Notes: generated by a model not told the origin, from the sequence alone. Counted from the stretch's first letter, positions 10,645 through 21,032 are shown. The stretch is DNA of 64,000 bases from Pseudomonas alloputida (GCF_021283545.2 NZ_CP128540.1:3197501-3261500), one strand, 5' to 3'. Numbers and translations: made by a program.

Positions 10645-11967
10645 ATGGCACACAGCCCCGCCCCTGACCAAGGCACGGACACCACCCGCAACGCGCTGTA
10701 CCGGCGCATCACCTTGCGGCTGATTCCGTTCATTTTCATCTGCTACCTGTTCAACTACCTGGACCGCGTCAACGTCGGCTTTGCCAAGCTGCAGATGCTC
10801 GACGCCCTTAAATTCAGCGAAACGGTGTACGGCCTTGGCGCCGGCATCTTCTTCATCGGCTATGTACTGTGTGGCCTGCCAAGCAACCTGGCCCTCAATC
10901 GCTTCGGCCCACGGCGCTGGATCGCGCTGATGATGATCGCCTGGGGCAGCCTGTCCACCTGCCTGCTGTTCGTCACCACCCCTACCGAGTTCTACACCCT
11001 GCGCCTGCTCACCGGCGCTGCCGAAGCCGGCTTCTTCCCGGGTGTGGTGCTGTACCTCTCGCGCTGGTTCCCGGCGGCCCGGCGCGGCCGCATCATGGCC
11101 CTTTTCATGTCGGCGATCCCGGTATCGGGCCTGCTTGGCGGGCCGTTCTCCGGCTGGATCCTCGAACATTTCGCCGCCGGCCAGCACGGCCTGGCCGGCT
11201 GGCAGTGGATGTTCCTGATCCAGGGCCTGCCGACCGTGGCCTTGGGCGTACTGGCGGTGTTCCTGCTCAGTGACGGCTACCAGAAAGCCGCCTGGCTGAG
11301 CCCGGCTGAACGTCAGCTGATCGCTGCCGACCTGCAGGCCGATGCTGCAAGCAAACCGAGCACCACCAGCGACAGCGTGCTGGCGGTGTTGACCAACCCG
11401 CTGATCTGGACCTTCGGCTTCGTCTACTTCTGCATCCAGAGCGGCGTGTACGCGATCAACTTCTGGCTACCCTCGATCATCAAGGGCTTCGACAACCCGC
11501 TGCTGATCGGCTGGCTCAGCGCCATCCCGTACCTGCTGGCGGGTGTATTCATGATCCTTTGCGGGCGCTCGGCCGACCTGCGCAACGAGCGCCGCTGGCA
11601 CCTGGTGGTGCCAATGCTGATGGGCGCCGTCGGCCTGCTGATTGCGGTGAACTTCGCCGGCAACCCGACCATTGCCATTCTTGGCTTGTCGATCGCCACC
11701 ATGGGCGCGCTTACCGGTTTGCCGATGTTCTGGCCAATGCCGACTGCGCTGCTCAGTGCCGGAGCCGCCGTGGCAGGTCTGGCGATCATCAACTCGGTAG
11801 GCCAGATGGCGGGTTTTCTCAGCCCGTACCTGGTCGGGTTCATCAAGGACCAGACCGGCTCAACCGATGCCGCACTGTATTCGCTCGCGGCGTTGATCGT
11901 ATTGGGTAGCCTGGTGGCCTTGCGTGTAACACGAGCGGGTTCGCTGAGTACTGCCCGGGCGAGTTGA
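10645..11967 (+). CDS. MFS transporter, anion:cation symporter type (sugar acid uptake)
   Basis: The 440-residue protein has about 12 hydrophobic segments and the ACS-family start TLRLIPFIFICYLFNYLDRV followed by NVGFAKLQML. Other family motifs are GYVLCGLPSNLALNRFGPRRW and LTGAAEAGFFPGVVLYLSRWF. ACS members carry glucarate, galactonate, phthalate and similar organic anions. With the adjacent CdaR regulator and glycerate kinase, import of glycerate or a sugar diacid is likely; exact substrate is not visible. Crc-type A-rich sequence overlaps its ribosome binding site. Confidence 0.88.
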   Translation: MAHSPAPDQGTDTTRNALYRRITLRLIPFIFICYLFNYLDRVNVGFAKLQMLDALKFSETVYGLGAGIFFIGYVLCGLPSNLALNRFGPRRWIALMMIAWGSLSTCLLFVTTPTEFYTLRLLTGAAEAGFFPGVVLYLSRWFPAARRGRIMALFMSAIPVSGLLGGPFSGWILEHFAAGQHGLAGWQWMFLIQGLPTVALGVLAVFLLSDGYQKAAWLSPAERQLIAADLQADAASKPSTTSDSVLAVLTNPLIWTFGFVYFCIQSGVYAINFWLPSIIKGFDNPLLIGWLSAIPYLLAGVFMILCGRSADLRNERRWHLVVPMLMGAVGLLIAVNFAGNPTIAILGLSIATMGALTGLPMFWPMPTALLSAGAAVAGLAIINSVGQMAGFLSPYLVGFIKDQTGSTDAALYSLAALIVLGSLVALRVTRAGSLSTARAS

Positions 11968-12107
11968 GGCATTCGCCGGATTGCCCACTCCCACAGGTTT
12001 TCAAGCCTATGGGCGCGGGCAAGCCTGCAATGAAGCCCACCCAATCCACACCCTCCACCGATCGTCAGCTCAACGCATCCCCTTCCCGCCCCAGGCGTCA
12101 AATGGTT

Positions 12108-12125
12108 CCAAAGGCCCCTTTGGAG
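12108..12125 (+). promoter_or_regulatory. Hairpin overlapping the ribosome binding site of the Rieske/FAD gene
   Basis: CCAAAG and CTTTGG form a 6-bp stem around GCCC just before the ATG at 12133, and the GGAG Shine-Dalgarno begins in the right arm. The structure could partly hide the ribosome site. A role is inferred only. Confidence 0.3.
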
Positions 12126-12132
12126 AAGCCCC

Positions 12133-13653
12133 ATGACCCAGTACGCCGTGGCCCGCTTGGCCCAGCTCGACGAACACCGCCCCCTGCGCGTGCAGGCCGG
12201 TAGCGAAGAACTCATCCTCGTCCGCCAAGGGGAGCAGGTACACGCTTATCAAGGCAACTGCCCCCATGCCGGGGCCCCACTCGACGAAGGTGTAGTCTGC
12301 GGCGGTTTGCTGGTTTGCCCTTGGCACAAAGCTACGTTCGCCGTTGACGACGGTGTGGTTTGTGAGCCGCCTGCACTCGCCGACCTGCGCCGCTACAAGG
12401 CGTGGATCAAGGGCGATGAAGTCTGGGTCGATGACCAGCCCCTGCCGGCAACCGAACCGCCCAGGCACAGCGATGCCCGCTGCTTCGTAGTGGTCGGCGC
12501 CGGTGCCGCCGGCAGCGCCGCCGTCGCCACCCTGCTGGCTCATGGCTTCGCTGGGCGGCTGGTATGGATCGATCAGGAGCGCCAGCCGGCCTACGATCGC
12601 ACAGCTCTGAGCAAATTCGTGATTGCCGGGCAGATGCCGCCCGATGAGGTCCCCGCGCTGCTCGAAGCCGACGCCCTGCGCAAGGGCCAGCTGGAGCGCA
12701 AGTACGGCAAGGTACGCACCCTGAACAGCCAGAAGCGCCAGGTCACCCTCGCCGACGGTCAGCAGATCGATTACGACGCCTGCCTGCTGGCAACCGGTGG
12801 TAAAGCACTGCGCCCTGACATTCCCGGTGCCGACCTGCCCGGGGTGTTCACCCTCCGCTCACTGGAAGATGCTGCACGGTTGCTCGACGCAGCCGAGCCT
12901 GGCCAACCAGTGGTCATCGTCGGCGACGGTTTCATCGGCCTGGAGGCAGCCTCGGCATTGCGCAAGTATGGCGTGCAGGTGCATGTGGTCTCGCGCCATG
13001 AAGTCCCTCTGGCCCGACAGTTGGGCGAGCGGATCGGGCGCTGCATTCGCGCGCTGCATGAACGAAAAGGCATCACCTTCCACGGCCCCACCGAGGTCGA
13101 GCGGATCGAAGGCCTGGACAAGGTCGAAGCGGTGCAACTGACCAATGGTGAACGGCTGCAGACCCCCTTGGTCCTGCTCGGCACCGGGGTAAGGCCCGCC
13201 ACCGCGTTCCTTCAAGGCGTGCCGCTTGGCGAAGACAAATCGGTGAGGGTCGACGCAGAAATGCGCGCAGCTGACGGTTTGTGGGCCGCCGGCGATATCG
13301 CCACGTTCCCGCTCACGGGGCGCCCGGTGCGCATCGAGCACTGGCGCCTGGCCCAGCAACACGGGGTGATCGCCGCCGCCAACATGCTTGGCGAACAACG
13401 CCGTTATGCCGATGTACCGTTTTTCTGGACCTACCAGCATGGCCGTACCTATGAAGTGCTAGGCCATGCCAGGGACTGGAACCGCATCGAATTCGTCGGT
13501 GAGCCGGAAAAAGGCGATTTCGTTGCCCTGCAGTGTGTGGATGAACGCGTCGAGGCCGTTATCGCCAAGGGTTACTCCGATGCCATGGCGACGCTGTCGC
13601 AACGCCTGAAGCGCCCCTTGAGCCTGCAGGAGGCTTGGGCGCTCATTGGCTGA
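12133..13653 (+). CDS. Rieske [2Fe-2S]-FAD pyridine nucleotide-disulphide reductase
   Basis: The 506-residue protein fuses two domains. Residues about 1-105 are a Rieske domain with NCPHAGAPLDEG and VCPWHKATF, giving the CxH and CxxH cluster ligands. From about 118 a flavin reductase domain follows with the FAD motif FVVVGAGAAGSAA, the NAD motif VVIVGDGFIGLEAASAL, GTGVRP and the second FAD motif GLWAAGDIATFP. This is the architecture of AIFM3-like and some dioxygenase ferredoxin reductases. It moves electrons from NAD(P)H to an unknown acceptor. It is followed 72 bp later by an aldo/keto reductase gene on the same strand. Confidence 0.9.
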   Translation: MTQYAVARLAQLDEHRPLRVQAGSEELILVRQGEQVHAYQGNCPHAGAPLDEGVVCGGLLVCPWHKATFAVDDGVVCEPPALADLRRYKAWIKGDEVWVDDQPLPATEPPRHSDARCFVVVGAGAAGSAAVATLLAHGFAGRLVWIDQERQPAYDRTALSKFVIAGQMPPDEVPALLEADALRKGQLERKYGKVRTLNSQKRQVTLADGQQIDYDACLLATGGKALRPDIPGADLPGVFTLRSLEDAARLLDAAEPGQPVVIVGDGFIGLEAASALRKYGVQVHVVSRHEVPLARQLGERIGRCIRALHERKGITFHGPTEVERIEGLDKVEAVQLTNGERLQTPLVLLGTGVRPATAFLQGVPLGEDKSVRVDAEMRAADGLWAAGDIATFPLTGRPVRIEHWRLAQQHGVIAAANMLGEQRRYADVPFFWTYQHGRTYEVLGHARDWNRIEFVGEPEKGDFVALQCVDERVEAVIAKGYSDAMATLSQRLKRPLSLQEAWALIG

Positions 13654-13725
13654 GGGGTGCCTTTCAATGCTTCCCGGTTGTGTGTAAAACAGGTAGGTCA
13701 GCCGACTGCATAAGGACCCACGCGC

Positions 13726-14736
13726 ATGATCTACCGCCCCCTCGGCCACAGTGGCCTGCAGGTTTCCGCCCTTACCCTGGGCAGCATGATGTTCGGCGAG
13801 CAGACCAGTACTGAGGATGCCCTGCGCATCATCGACAAGGCCTGGGACCAAGGCATCAACTTCATCGACACCGCCGACGTGTACAACGCCGGGCGCTCGG
13901 AAGAAATCGTCGGTGAAGCCGTGGCGCGCCATCGCCATGACTGGATCGTCGCCAGCAAGGTCGGCTTCGGCCCGGCCGACGGCCTGCCTAACCGCAGCGG
14001 GTTGTCGCGCAAGCACATCTTCAATGCCGTGGATGCCACGCTGACCCGCATGGGCATGGACTACCTGGACATCTACTACCTGCACCGCGAAGACCACAAG
14101 GTACCGCTGGAAGAGACCGTGCAGGCCATTGGCGACTTGTTGCGCCAGGGCAAGATCCGCTACTGGGGGGTGTCCAATTTCCGTGGTTGGCGCATTGCCG
14201 AGGTCTGCCATGTTGCCGAGCGCCTCGGTGTGCCCAGGCCGATAGTCAGCCAGCCGCTGTACAACATCGTCAACCGCCAGGCCGAGCCCGAACAGCTCAC
14301 GGCCGCCGCCGCCCATGGTCTGGGCGTCGTACCCTTCAGCCCGCTGGCCCGGGGCGTGCTCAGTGGCAAGTATGCGCCGGGCGCGGTGCCGGAAGCCGGT
14401 AGCCGAGCAGGGCGGCAGGACAAACGCATCATGGAAGTGGAGTGGCGCCAGGAGTCGCTGACCATTGCCCGGCAGATTCAGACGTATGCAGAGGCCAAGG
14501 GGGTGGGCATTGTCGAATTCGCCATTGCCTGGGTGTTGAATAACCAATGGGTCAGTTCCGCGATTGTCGGGCCGCGGACCGAGGAGCAGTGGGATACCTA
14601 TGGCGGCGCATTGGCGGCGAAGATTACCGCGGAGGATGAGGCATTCATCGATTCGTTGGTAACGCCAGGGCATGCGTCCACGTCGGGCTTCAATGACGTC
14701 GCGCATTATGTGAGTGGGCGGCTGGCACGCAGCTGA
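13726..14736 (+). CDS. Aldo/keto reductase
   Basis: The 336-residue protein is a (beta/alpha)8 aldo/keto reductase. Catalytic residues are visible: Asp and Tyr in [14 protein letters not shown], Lys in VASKVGFG, and His in YYLHREDH. The NADPH-binding end appears as [14 protein letters not shown]. It resembles the YajO/GRP-like subgroup ([17 protein letters not shown]). These enzymes reduce aldehydes and ketones; substrate cannot be inferred. It lies between the Rieske/FAD reductase and an old yellow enzyme on the same strand, giving a small redox block. Confidence 0.9.
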   Translation: MIYRPLGHSGLQVSALTLGSMMFGEQTSTEDALRIIDKAWDQGINFIDTADVYNAGRSEEIVGEAVARHRHDWIVASKVGFGPADGLPNRSGLSRKHIFNAVDATLTRMGMDYLDIYYLHREDHKVPLEETVQAIGDLLRQGKIRYWGVSNFRGWRIAEVCHVAERLGVPRPIVSQPLYNIVNRQAEPEQLTAAAAHGLGVVPFSPLARGVLSGKYAPGAVPEAGSRAGRQDKRIMEVEWRQESLTIARQIQTYAEAKGVGIVEFAIAWVLNNQWVSSAIVGPRTEEQWDTYGGALAAKITAEDEAFIDSLVTPGHASTSGFNDVAHYVSGRLARS

Positions 14737-14831
14737 CGCATTGGGGAGCCCTGAGCCGGGCTCCCGGTCCCCCCTTTCCCCAATCACCCCGGTATCGTGC
14801 GCACCATTGGTTTTCCACCTCTGGAGCTGCA

Positions 14832-15929
14832 ATGAAACTCTTGCAACCGCTGCAAATCGGCCCACTCACCCTGCCCAACCGCGTATTCATGGCCCCCCTC
14901 ACCCGCCTGCGCAGCCTGGAGCCGGGTGATGTACCCACCGCGCTGATGGCCGAGTACTACCGTCAGCGTGCCAGTGCTGGCCTGATCATCACTGAAGCCA
15001 CACAAATCTCCTTCCAGGCCAAGGGCTATTCGGGCTCGCCCGGCATTCACAGCGCCGAACAGATCGCTGCCTGGAAGCACATCAACGAAGGCATCCATGC
15101 CGAGGGCGGCCACAGCGCCGTGCAGGTGTGGCACACCGGGCGTGTGTCGCATACCTCCCTGCAACCTGGCGGCAAGGCACCCGTGGCCCCTTCGGCACTG
15201 CCGGCAGATGCACGCACCACCCTGCGTGACGCGCAAGGCAACCTGACACGCGTGGAAACCTCCGCCCCCCGGGCGCTCAGCGAAGCGGAGATCGCTGGCA
15301 TCGTCGCCGACTTTGGCCAGGCCGCGATCAATGCCTGTGAAGCCGGCTTCGACTTCATCGAGTTGCACGCCGCCCACGGTTACCTGCTGCACCAGTTCCT
15401 CACCCCCAGTGCCAACCAGCGCGAAGACCGCTACGGCGGCAGCGTTGAAAACCGTGCGCGCATTGTGCTGGAGGCGGTGGATGCGGCCATTGCCAACTGG
15501 AGCGCCGACCGGGTCGGTATTCGCGTGTTCCCGTTGGGTGGTTTCAATGGTGTGGACAATGGCGAAGACCAGGAGGCCGCCGGCCTGTACCTGATCCGCG
15601 AACTGGCCAAGCGCAACCTCGCCTACCTGCACCTGTCCGAGCCGGACTGGGCCGGTGGCAAGCCACTGCGTGACGAGTTCCGCCAGGCCATTCGCGCCGC
15701 CTACCCCGGGGTGATCATCGCGGCCGGTGCCTATACCGCCGAGAAAGGCGAAGACCTCATCGGGCGGGGTTTGATCGATGCCGTGGCGTTCGGGCGCGCC
15801 TACATTGCCAACCCTGACCTGGTGGAGCGTCTGCGGCTGCAAGCGCCGCTGAATGAGCACCGGGCGAAGTTCGATTACGCCAATGGGCCTGAAGGGTATA
15901 CGGATTATCCGTTCCTGAAGCAGGCTTGA
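14832..15929 (+). CDS. Old yellow enzyme-family alkene reductase
   Basis: The 365-residue FMN enzyme has the family start [20 protein letters not shown] followed by LTRLRS, the flavin and substrate residues in [11 protein letters not shown], and the active-site stretch [16 protein letters not shown] with [10 protein letters not shown]. It belongs to the NemA/xenobiotic reductase group, which reduces activated C=C bonds, nitrate esters and nitroaromatics with NADPH. GGAG lies 8 nt before the ATG. A strong hairpin terminator follows 3 bp after the stop, and a group II intron is inserted directly after that terminator. Confidence 0.93.
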   Translation: MKLLQPLQIGPLTLPNRVFMAPLTRLRSLEPGDVPTALMAEYYRQRASAGLIITEATQISFQAKGYSGSPGIHSAEQIAAWKHINEGIHAEGGHSAVQVWHTGRVSHTSLQPGGKAPVAPSALPADARTTLRDAQGNLTRVETSAPRALSEAEIAGIVADFGQAAINACEAGFDFIELHAAHGYLLHQFLTPSANQREDRYGGSVENRARIVLEAVDAAIANWSADRVGIRVFPLGGFNGVDNGEDQEAAGLYLIRELAKRNLAYLHLSEPDWAGGKPLRDEFRQAIRAAYPGVIIAAGAYTAEKGEDLIGRGLIDAVAFGRAYIANPDLVERLRLQAPLNEHRAKFDYANGPEGYTDYPFLKQA

Positions 15930-15932
15930 TGC

Positions 15933-15965
15933 AAAAACGGGCGCTCTTGCAGGCGCCCGTTTTTT
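15933..15965. terminator. Bidirectional rho-independent terminator
   Basis: AAAAACGGGCGC pairs with GCGCCCGTTTTT across an 8-nt loop, giving a GC-rich stem with an A-tract before and a T-tract after. It can end transcription of the old yellow enzyme gene on the plus strand and, by symmetry, that of the convergent monooxygenase gene on the minus strand. The intron lies 2 nt after the T-tract. Confidence 0.88.
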
Positions 15966-15967
15966 GT

Positions 15968-17887
15968 GTGCGCCAGGCATGGCGCGTTGCGCGTAAGCGC
16001 AACCCGCTTGGTTGTGGTGGCCAAGTGGGTGACTTGGAGGTGAAAGTCCTCTACACACCCGGCAAGGGGAAGTGTTAGCCGGAGGCAAGGGTGTCGCGGG
16101 TGACCGCGAATCTGAAGGAAGCCCGAGGCAAAATGCTGGCCTGACGAACAGGAAGCGGATAGAGGCGGCACAGCGGGGTGAGGTGGCACAAATCGCCAAA
16201 GCCCAATACTTGCACGGAACGCTGTGACGTAGATCCGACAGGCATAAGCAGGAAGGTCGCGCGAATTACCCTGGGAGATCTGTACGTTTGCCATTGTGCT
16301 ACCGCGCGTCGAAAGGCGACGGGATGAGCGTGCAGAAGTCAGCCGAAGCCGTAGTAAGTGGCGGTTAACCGCGCCACCAAGGGCCGAACAGGTTATGCCG
16401 CCAGTAGGCGTCGCCGTCTCGTTGGTAACCGTAATGCAGAAATTTCCCACAGCGGAAACTGTCATCCCGAATCCCGGCCAGAAGCCGAGGGTGATGCCTG
16501 ACAGTGCAAAGGTGCCGGCGGCGTCAGCGACGTGGACGAACGCGGAGCCGGACACGCTGATGGAGCGGGTGCTTGCACCGGCCAACCTCAGGCGTGCGTA
16601 TCAACGCGTGGTTAGCAACAAGGGGGCTCCGGGTGCCGATGGCATGACGGTCGCTGACTTGGCGGGCTACGTGAAACAGTATTGGCCAACCCTCAAGGCC
16701 AGGTTGCTGGCCGGTGAATACCATCCCCAAGCAGTGCGAGCGGTTGAAATTCCCAAGCCGCAGGGCGGCACACGGCAACTGGGTATCCCCAGCGTCGTGG
16801 ATCGCCTGATCCAGCAAGCACTGCAGCAGCAGCTCACACCTATCTTCGACCCACTGTTCTCGGACTACAGCTATGGTTTTCGTCCGGGCAGAAGTACGCA
16901 TCAAGCCATCGAGATGGCCCGTGCTCATGTGACAGCGGGACACCGCTGGTGCGTGGAACTCGATCTGGAGAAGTTTTTCGATCGGGTCAATCACGACATC
17001 CTCATGGCCTGCATCGAACGTCGGATCAAAGACAAGTGCGTACTCAGGCTTATTCGCCGCTACCTTGAAGCCGGGATCATGTCGGGCGGTGTCGTCAGCC
17101 CACGGCAGGAGGGGACGCCGCAAGGCGGCCCGCTTTCGCCGTTGCTGTCGAATATCCTGCTCGACGAACTCGACCGCGAGCTGGAGCGGCGGGGCCATCG
17201 CTTCGTACGTTATGCCGATGATGCGAACATCTATGTACGCAGTCCCCGGGCCGGCGAACGGGTGTTGGTCAGCGTCGAGCGCTTCCTGAGAGAACGTCTG
17301 AAGCTGACGGTGAACAGGAAGAAAAGCCAAGTGGCAAGGGCGTGGAAGTGCGACTACCTAGGCTATGGGATGAGCTGGCACCAGCAGCCAAGGCTGCGCG
17401 TGGCAAGGATGAGCCTAGACCGCTTACGCGACCGGCTCAGAATGCTGCTGCGCAGCGTACGGGCTCGCAAAATGGCGACTGTCATCGAGCGGATCAACCC
17501 CGTCCTGAGAGGCTGGGCTAGCTACTTCAAGCTCAGCCAGAGCAAGCGGCCGCTTGAGGAACTGGATGGTTGGGTCAGGCACAAACTCCGCTGCGTCATC
17601 TGGCGTCAATGGAAGCAGCCTCCCACGAGGCTGAGAAACTTGATGCGCCTGGGGTTGAGCGAGGAGCGTGCCAACAAGTCAGCCTTCAATGGCCGAGGTC
17701 CATGGTGGAATTCGGGAGCGCAACATATGAACTACGCGCTGCCAAAGAAACTGTGGGACCGGCTCGGGCTGGTCTCGATACTGGATACGATTAACCGGCT
17801 TAGCCGCGTAACCTGAACCGCCGTGTACGGAACCGTACGCACGGTGGTGTGAGAGGACGGCGGGTGTGAATCCGCCTCCTACTCGAT
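15968..17887 (+). mobile_element. Group II intron, class C-like, with maturase
   Basis: The element starts GTGCGCC, the conserved 5' end of group II introns, and ends with a domain V/VI region (about 17816-17887) that closes CCTACTCGAT. Domain V is seen as CCGTGTACGG, AACC and CCGTACGCACGG-type pairing; domain VI follows as GGCGGG / CCGCC. It encodes a reverse transcriptase without an endonuclease domain. Class C introns insert after terminator hairpins, and this one sits exactly 2 nt after one. No target duplication is expected. Boundaries are from motif reading; a start at GTGTG (15966) is the alternative. Confidence 0.85.
16434..17816 (+). CDS. ltrA: Group II intron reverse transcriptase/maturase
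   Basis: This intron-encoded protein is about 460 residues from the ATG at 16434. It contains the RT palm motifs: NKGAPGADGMTV, IPKPQGGTRQLGIPSVVDRL, YGFRPGRSTHQAI, VELDLEKFFDRVNHD, GTPQGGPLSPLLSNI and the catalytic YADDANIYV. A maturase domain (RINPVLRGWASYFKLS) follows, and the protein ends KLWDRLGLVSILDTINRLSR without an HNH endonuclease domain, as in class C. ATGs at 16296 and 16395 are in frame, but the upstream part looks like intron RNA domain I-IV rather than protein. It splices and retrotransposes the surrounding intron. No frameshift is seen, so it may be active. Confidence 0.92.
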   Translation: MQKFPTAETVIPNPGQKPRVMPDSAKVPAASATWTNAEPDTLMERVLAPANLRRAYQRVVSNKGAPGADGMTVADLAGYVKQYWPTLKARLLAGEYHPQAVRAVEIPKPQGGTRQLGIPSVVDRLIQQALQQQLTPIFDPLFSDYSYGFRPGRSTHQAIEMARAHVTAGHRWCVELDLEKFFDRVNHDILMACIERRIKDKCVLRLIRRYLEAGIMSGGVVSPRQEGTPQGGPLSPLLSNILLDELDRELERRGHRFVRYADDANIYVRSPRAGERVLVSVERFLRERLKLTVNRKKSQVARAWKCDYLGYGMSWHQQPRLRVARMSLDRLRDRLRMLLRSVRARKMATVIERINPVLRGWASYFKLSQSKRPLEELDGWVRHKLRCVIWRQWKQPPTRLRNLMRLGLSEERANKSAFNGRGPWWNSGAQHMNYALPKKLWDRLGLVSILDTINRLSRVT

Positions 17888-17891
17888 CGTG

Positions 17892-18872
17892 TCAGCCCAG
17901 TTCAGCCAGCGCCTGCGCGGCATAGGCATGTGACCGCTGCCGCGCCAGCGGGTCATGGATGCGGCAGTCGATCATCAGCTCGTCCGCCCCGGTCTGCTCG
18001 ATCAGCGAGCGCAGCCCTTCCCTCACCCGTTCGGGCCCTCCGGCTACGGAGCAGGCCATCACCTGATCGAGCACGGCGCGCTCGTGGTCCGGCAAGCGTT
18101 CGAGGTAACCCTCTTGCGGCTTGGGCAGCAAGCCAAAGCGCCCGACATGCAGGTCCAGCATCCACTTGCGGTGGGAGCTGGCCAGGTAGTCCGCCTCAGC
18201 ATCGCTGGCAGCGGCGAACAGGTTCATGCCAACCATCACATAGGGTTTGGCCAGTTGCGCGGAAGGCTGGAAGTTGGCGCGGTAATGGGCAATGGCCTGC
18301 AGCAGGTAACGCGGGGCAAAGTGCGAGGCGAAGGCATAAGGCAGGCCCAGCTTCGCCGCCAGGTCAGCACCGAACAGGCTGGAACCGAGGATCCACACCG
18401 GCACATCGTGCGCACCCGGTACGCCGCGCACCCGGCGTTTGCCGTTGTCGGCCAGGTAATCACGCAGCTCGGCGATGTCCTGGCCGAAATCCCGCTCTGG
18501 CGCGGCGCCGCGCAATGCCCGAACGGTCGGCCCGGACGTGCCTGGCGCACGGCCCAGGCCCAGGTCGATACGACCTGGGTGCAATGTATCGAGGGTGCCA
18601 AACTGTTCGGCCACCACCAACGGCGCATGGTTGGGCAGCATGATACCGCCAGCACCCACACGAATGTGTCGGGTGGCGTTGGCGATTTCGTTGATCACCA
18701 GCGACGTGGCAGCCGAGCCAATGCCCGGCATGTCATGGTGCTCGGCGATCCAGTAGCGGCTGTAGTGCTGTTGCTCGACATGCCGCGCCAGCTGGCGGGA
18801 TTCTTCGATCGCGTCGGCGAAGGTCTTGCCTTCGCCGATCATGACCAGATCCAGTACGGACAGTGCAGTCAT
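17892..18872 (-). CDS. LLM-class flavin-dependent oxidoreductase
   Basis: The 326-residue protein is a bacterial-luciferase-like monooxygenase of the alkanal group. Motifs include [57 protein letters not shown] and [20 protein letters not shown]. Such proteins oxidise substrates with reduced FMN from a partner reductase. The start at 18872 has GGAG 8 nt upstream. Its stop lies 4 bp beyond the end of the group II intron, so before insertion it was convergent with the old yellow enzyme gene across one shared terminator. Confidence 0.9.
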   Translation of the reverse strand: MTALSVLDLVMIGEGKTFADAIEESRQLARHVEQQHYSRYWIAEHHDMPGIGSAATSLVINEIANATRHIRVGAGGIMLPNHAPLVVAEQFGTLDTLHPGRIDLGLGRAPGTSGPTVRALRGAAPERDFGQDIAELRDYLADNGKRRVRGVPGAHDVPVWILGSSLFGADLAAKLGLPYAFASHFAPRYLLQAIAHYRANFQPSAQLAKPYVMVGMNLFAAASDAEADYLASSHRKWMLDLHVGRFGLLPKPQEGYLERLPDHERAVLDQVMACSVAGGPERVREGLRSLIEQTGADELMIDCRIHDPLARQRSHAYAAQALAELG

Positions 18873-18972
18873 GGGGTCTCCAGAGGGATTATCAGTGGCT
18901 GCCAGTTTCCATGCTGCGCCGCCAGCGATAAACCCAATTTCAGGCCCGGCATAGGGGCCTGGCATTCCCCAA

Positions 18973-19884
18973 TCAGTATTCCCAAGGCACGCCTGGCTCC
19001 CAGGTGGCCACCAACAAGTCGATGAAGCCGCGTACCCGAGGGGACAGGTGGCGCTTGCTTGGGTAGACGATGCGAATGGGATCTGCCGGGGGGCGGTAGG
19101 CGTGCAGTACTTCCACCAGATTGCCAGCGCGCAGGTCGTCACCGGTGATATAGGTAGGCAGGTGAATCAGGCCGAAACCGGCCCGGGCGCCGTCAAGCAT
19201 GGCCTCGGAACTGTCGATGTTCAGCCGCCCGGGATCTTCGCACAGGTGCAGCCCCGCTTCTGTGTGAAAGCGCCAGGGCATGGCCTTCTCGCCCGCCAGG
19301 AAGGTGATCTTGTCGTGGCCATAGAGGTCGCCGGGAATCTGCGGTACACCACGCTTTTCCAGGTACGCAGGCGATGCACAGGTCACGAACTGCTGCCAGG
19401 CGACGGTGCGCGTCAGCAATTGCGAATCTTCCTTGGGGGCACCGATGCGCACGGCGACGTCCACGCCCTCTTCGACCAGATCAACGAAACGGTCGGTGAA
19501 GCGGATATCCGCCCGCAGTTCGGGCCATTGCTTGAGGTACTGGTCGAGGACCGGCAGGACATGGCGCTGCCCGAGCGACAACGGCGCGGTCAGGCGCAGG
19601 GTGCCAGTGGGCTTGCCCCGGCGCAGGGCCATGGTGCTTTCGACCTCGTCCAGGTCATCCAGAATCTGCCGCCAGCGCTCGAACGCCACCAGGCCTTCAT
19701 CCGTCAGGCTCAGCTTGCGCGTAGTGCGGTTGAGCAGACGCACCGCCATGCGGGCTTCCAGGCGGGCGATGCTCTTGCCCACCGCCGAACGCGTCAGGCC
19801 CAGGCTGGCAGCAGCAGCGGTGAAGCTGCCGGCCTTCGCGGCGCTGACGAAGGCGGCGATGTCGCCGAAGCGGTTGGGTTCCAT
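18973..19884 (-). CDS. LysR-family transcriptional regulator
   Basis: The 303-residue protein has a LysR HTH at the N-terminus ([39 protein letters not shown]) with the [13 protein letters not shown] wing, and a substrate-binding domain from about residue 90. The style is that of the CrgA/DmlR subgroup. AGGAAAA lies 8 nt before the ATG. It is 100 bp upstream of the flavin monooxygenase gene on the same strand and may control it; the effector is not visible. Confidence 0.9.
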   Translation of the reverse strand: MEPNRFGDIAAFVSAAKAGSFTAAAASLGLTRSAVGKSIARLEARMAVRLLNRTTRKLSLTDEGLVAFERWRQILDDLDEVESTMALRRGKPTGTLRLTAPLSLGQRHVLPVLDQYLKQWPELRADIRFTDRFVDLVEEGVDVAVRIGAPKEDSQLLTRTVAWQQFVTCASPAYLEKRGVPQIPGDLYGHDKITFLAGEKAMPWRFHTEAGLHLCEDPGRLNIDSSEAMLDGARAGFGLIHLPTYITGDDLRAGNLVEVLHAYRPPADPIRIVYPSKRHLSPRVRGFIDLLVATWEPGVPWEY

Positions 19885-19952
19885 GGTGTTTTCCTGACGC
19901 TGATCGAACCGCCATAGATGGGTGCAATTTCAGGCAATGCAAGGTTCCTGAT

Positions 19953-21032
19953 CTATTGGGGCTGCCTTGCAGCTTCCGTTTGCCCAAGGTAGCGATCTGT
20001 CCAGTTCGCCAGCGGCAATGGCGGCTGCTGGTCGACAATGCGTCGCCAGATAAGCATCAGCTCTTGAGCGTTGAACAGCGAGCCAGGCCCGCTGCCTCGC
20101 CACGCCGAAGGCACACCGACCATCCACTGCCCTTGATGATCGCGCTGAGCCATGTTGAAGCGAAAGGTGTAATTCCCCGGGATCCCCATGCGCAGGTCGG
20201 TGACCACCAGTGCGTCGCCAATCTGGTCATAACGCAGCCAGTCATCGGTGAACCAGCGCAAGCGCTGGTGCAACGGGTCATCGTTCAGTGCTTGCGCCAG
20301 TTCCAGGTTGCGCGACAAGCGTTGCATTTCGGGTGGTTGCTGGTCGAGCACGCTGCTGATGCCTTCGTAGTAATCGCCATTCGGGGTCTTGGCCAGCACC
20401 CGCCAGACCAGGCTGTTGAATGCCATCGGCACGGCACGTACCTCGCTCACGACGACACCTTGCTGGTCCAGTGCCGACTGGAAGCGCTGTTCGGCAGCCA
20501 TGCGCCCCGCCAGGCCGAAACCCAGGTAGCAGGTACTGAACACCAGGGCCATGGTCAGCAGGCGGGTAGCCCTGCGGGTCACGCCCTTCATGAGGGTGAA
20601 GACCACCGCAGCCAGCAGCGGCACGGTGTAGACCGGGTCGATAATGAACACCGCCGCCCAGCTTTCCGGGGTGGTGTGCAAAGGCCAGAACAACTGCGTG
20701 CCGTAAACCGTGAAGGCGTCGAGCACCGGATGGGTTACCAATACCAGCCAGAACGCCAAAAAAAGCCTGGGCAAGGTATACCCTTTGCCGGGCCAGCGCC
20801 TGTTGACCAGCCAGGCCAACAGCAAGGCCAGGCCGGTGAGCACGAACAACGAGTGGGAGAAGCCGCGATGATAAGTCATCTGCGACACCGGGTCGGCATA
20901 GCGAATGATCACATCCAGGTCCGGCAGCGTGCCCAGTGCTGCACCATACAGCAGCGAGCGTCGGCCCTGGATGCGCCCGAGCACGGTCCCTTGCAGCGCC
21001 GCGCCAAGTACGGCTTGGGTGATGGAGTCCAA
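19953..21032 (-). CDS. DUF457/YdjM-type integral membrane metal-dependent hydrolase
   Basis: The 359-residue protein starts at a TTG (LDSITQAVLGAALQGTVLG) with AGGA upstream. The N-terminal half has several membrane segments and the family's His/Asp motifs TLPDLDVIIRYADP, YHRGFSHSLFVL and THPVLDAFTVYGTQLFWP. The C-terminal part is soluble and may be periplasmic. Family members are annotated as metal-dependent hydrolases or LexA-binding inner membrane proteins, but the reaction is not established. It is not clearly part of the neighbouring benzoate cluster. Confidence 0.82.
   Translation of the reverse strand: MDSITQAVLGAALQGTVLGRIQGRRSLLYGAALGTLPDLDVIIRYADPVSQMTYHRGFSHSLFVLTGLALLLAWLVNRRWPGKGYTLPRLFLAFWLVLVTHPVLDAFTVYGTQLFWPLHTTPESWAAVFIIDPVYTVPLLAAVVFTLMKGVTRRATRLLTMALVFSTCYLGFGLAGRMAAEQRFQSALDQQGVVVSEVRAVPMAFNSLVWRVLAKTPNGDYYEGISSVLDQQPPEMQRLSRNLELAQALNDDPLHQRLRWFTDDWLRYDQIGDALVVTDLRMGIPGNYTFRFNMAQRDHQGQWMVGVPSAWRGSGPGSLFNAQELMLIWRRIVDQQPPLPLANWTDRYLGQTEAARQPQ

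Noticed and set aside
16296..16433. N-terminal extension of the intron maturase
   Set aside because: The extra codons fall in the structured RNA part of the intron and do not resemble maturase N-termini.
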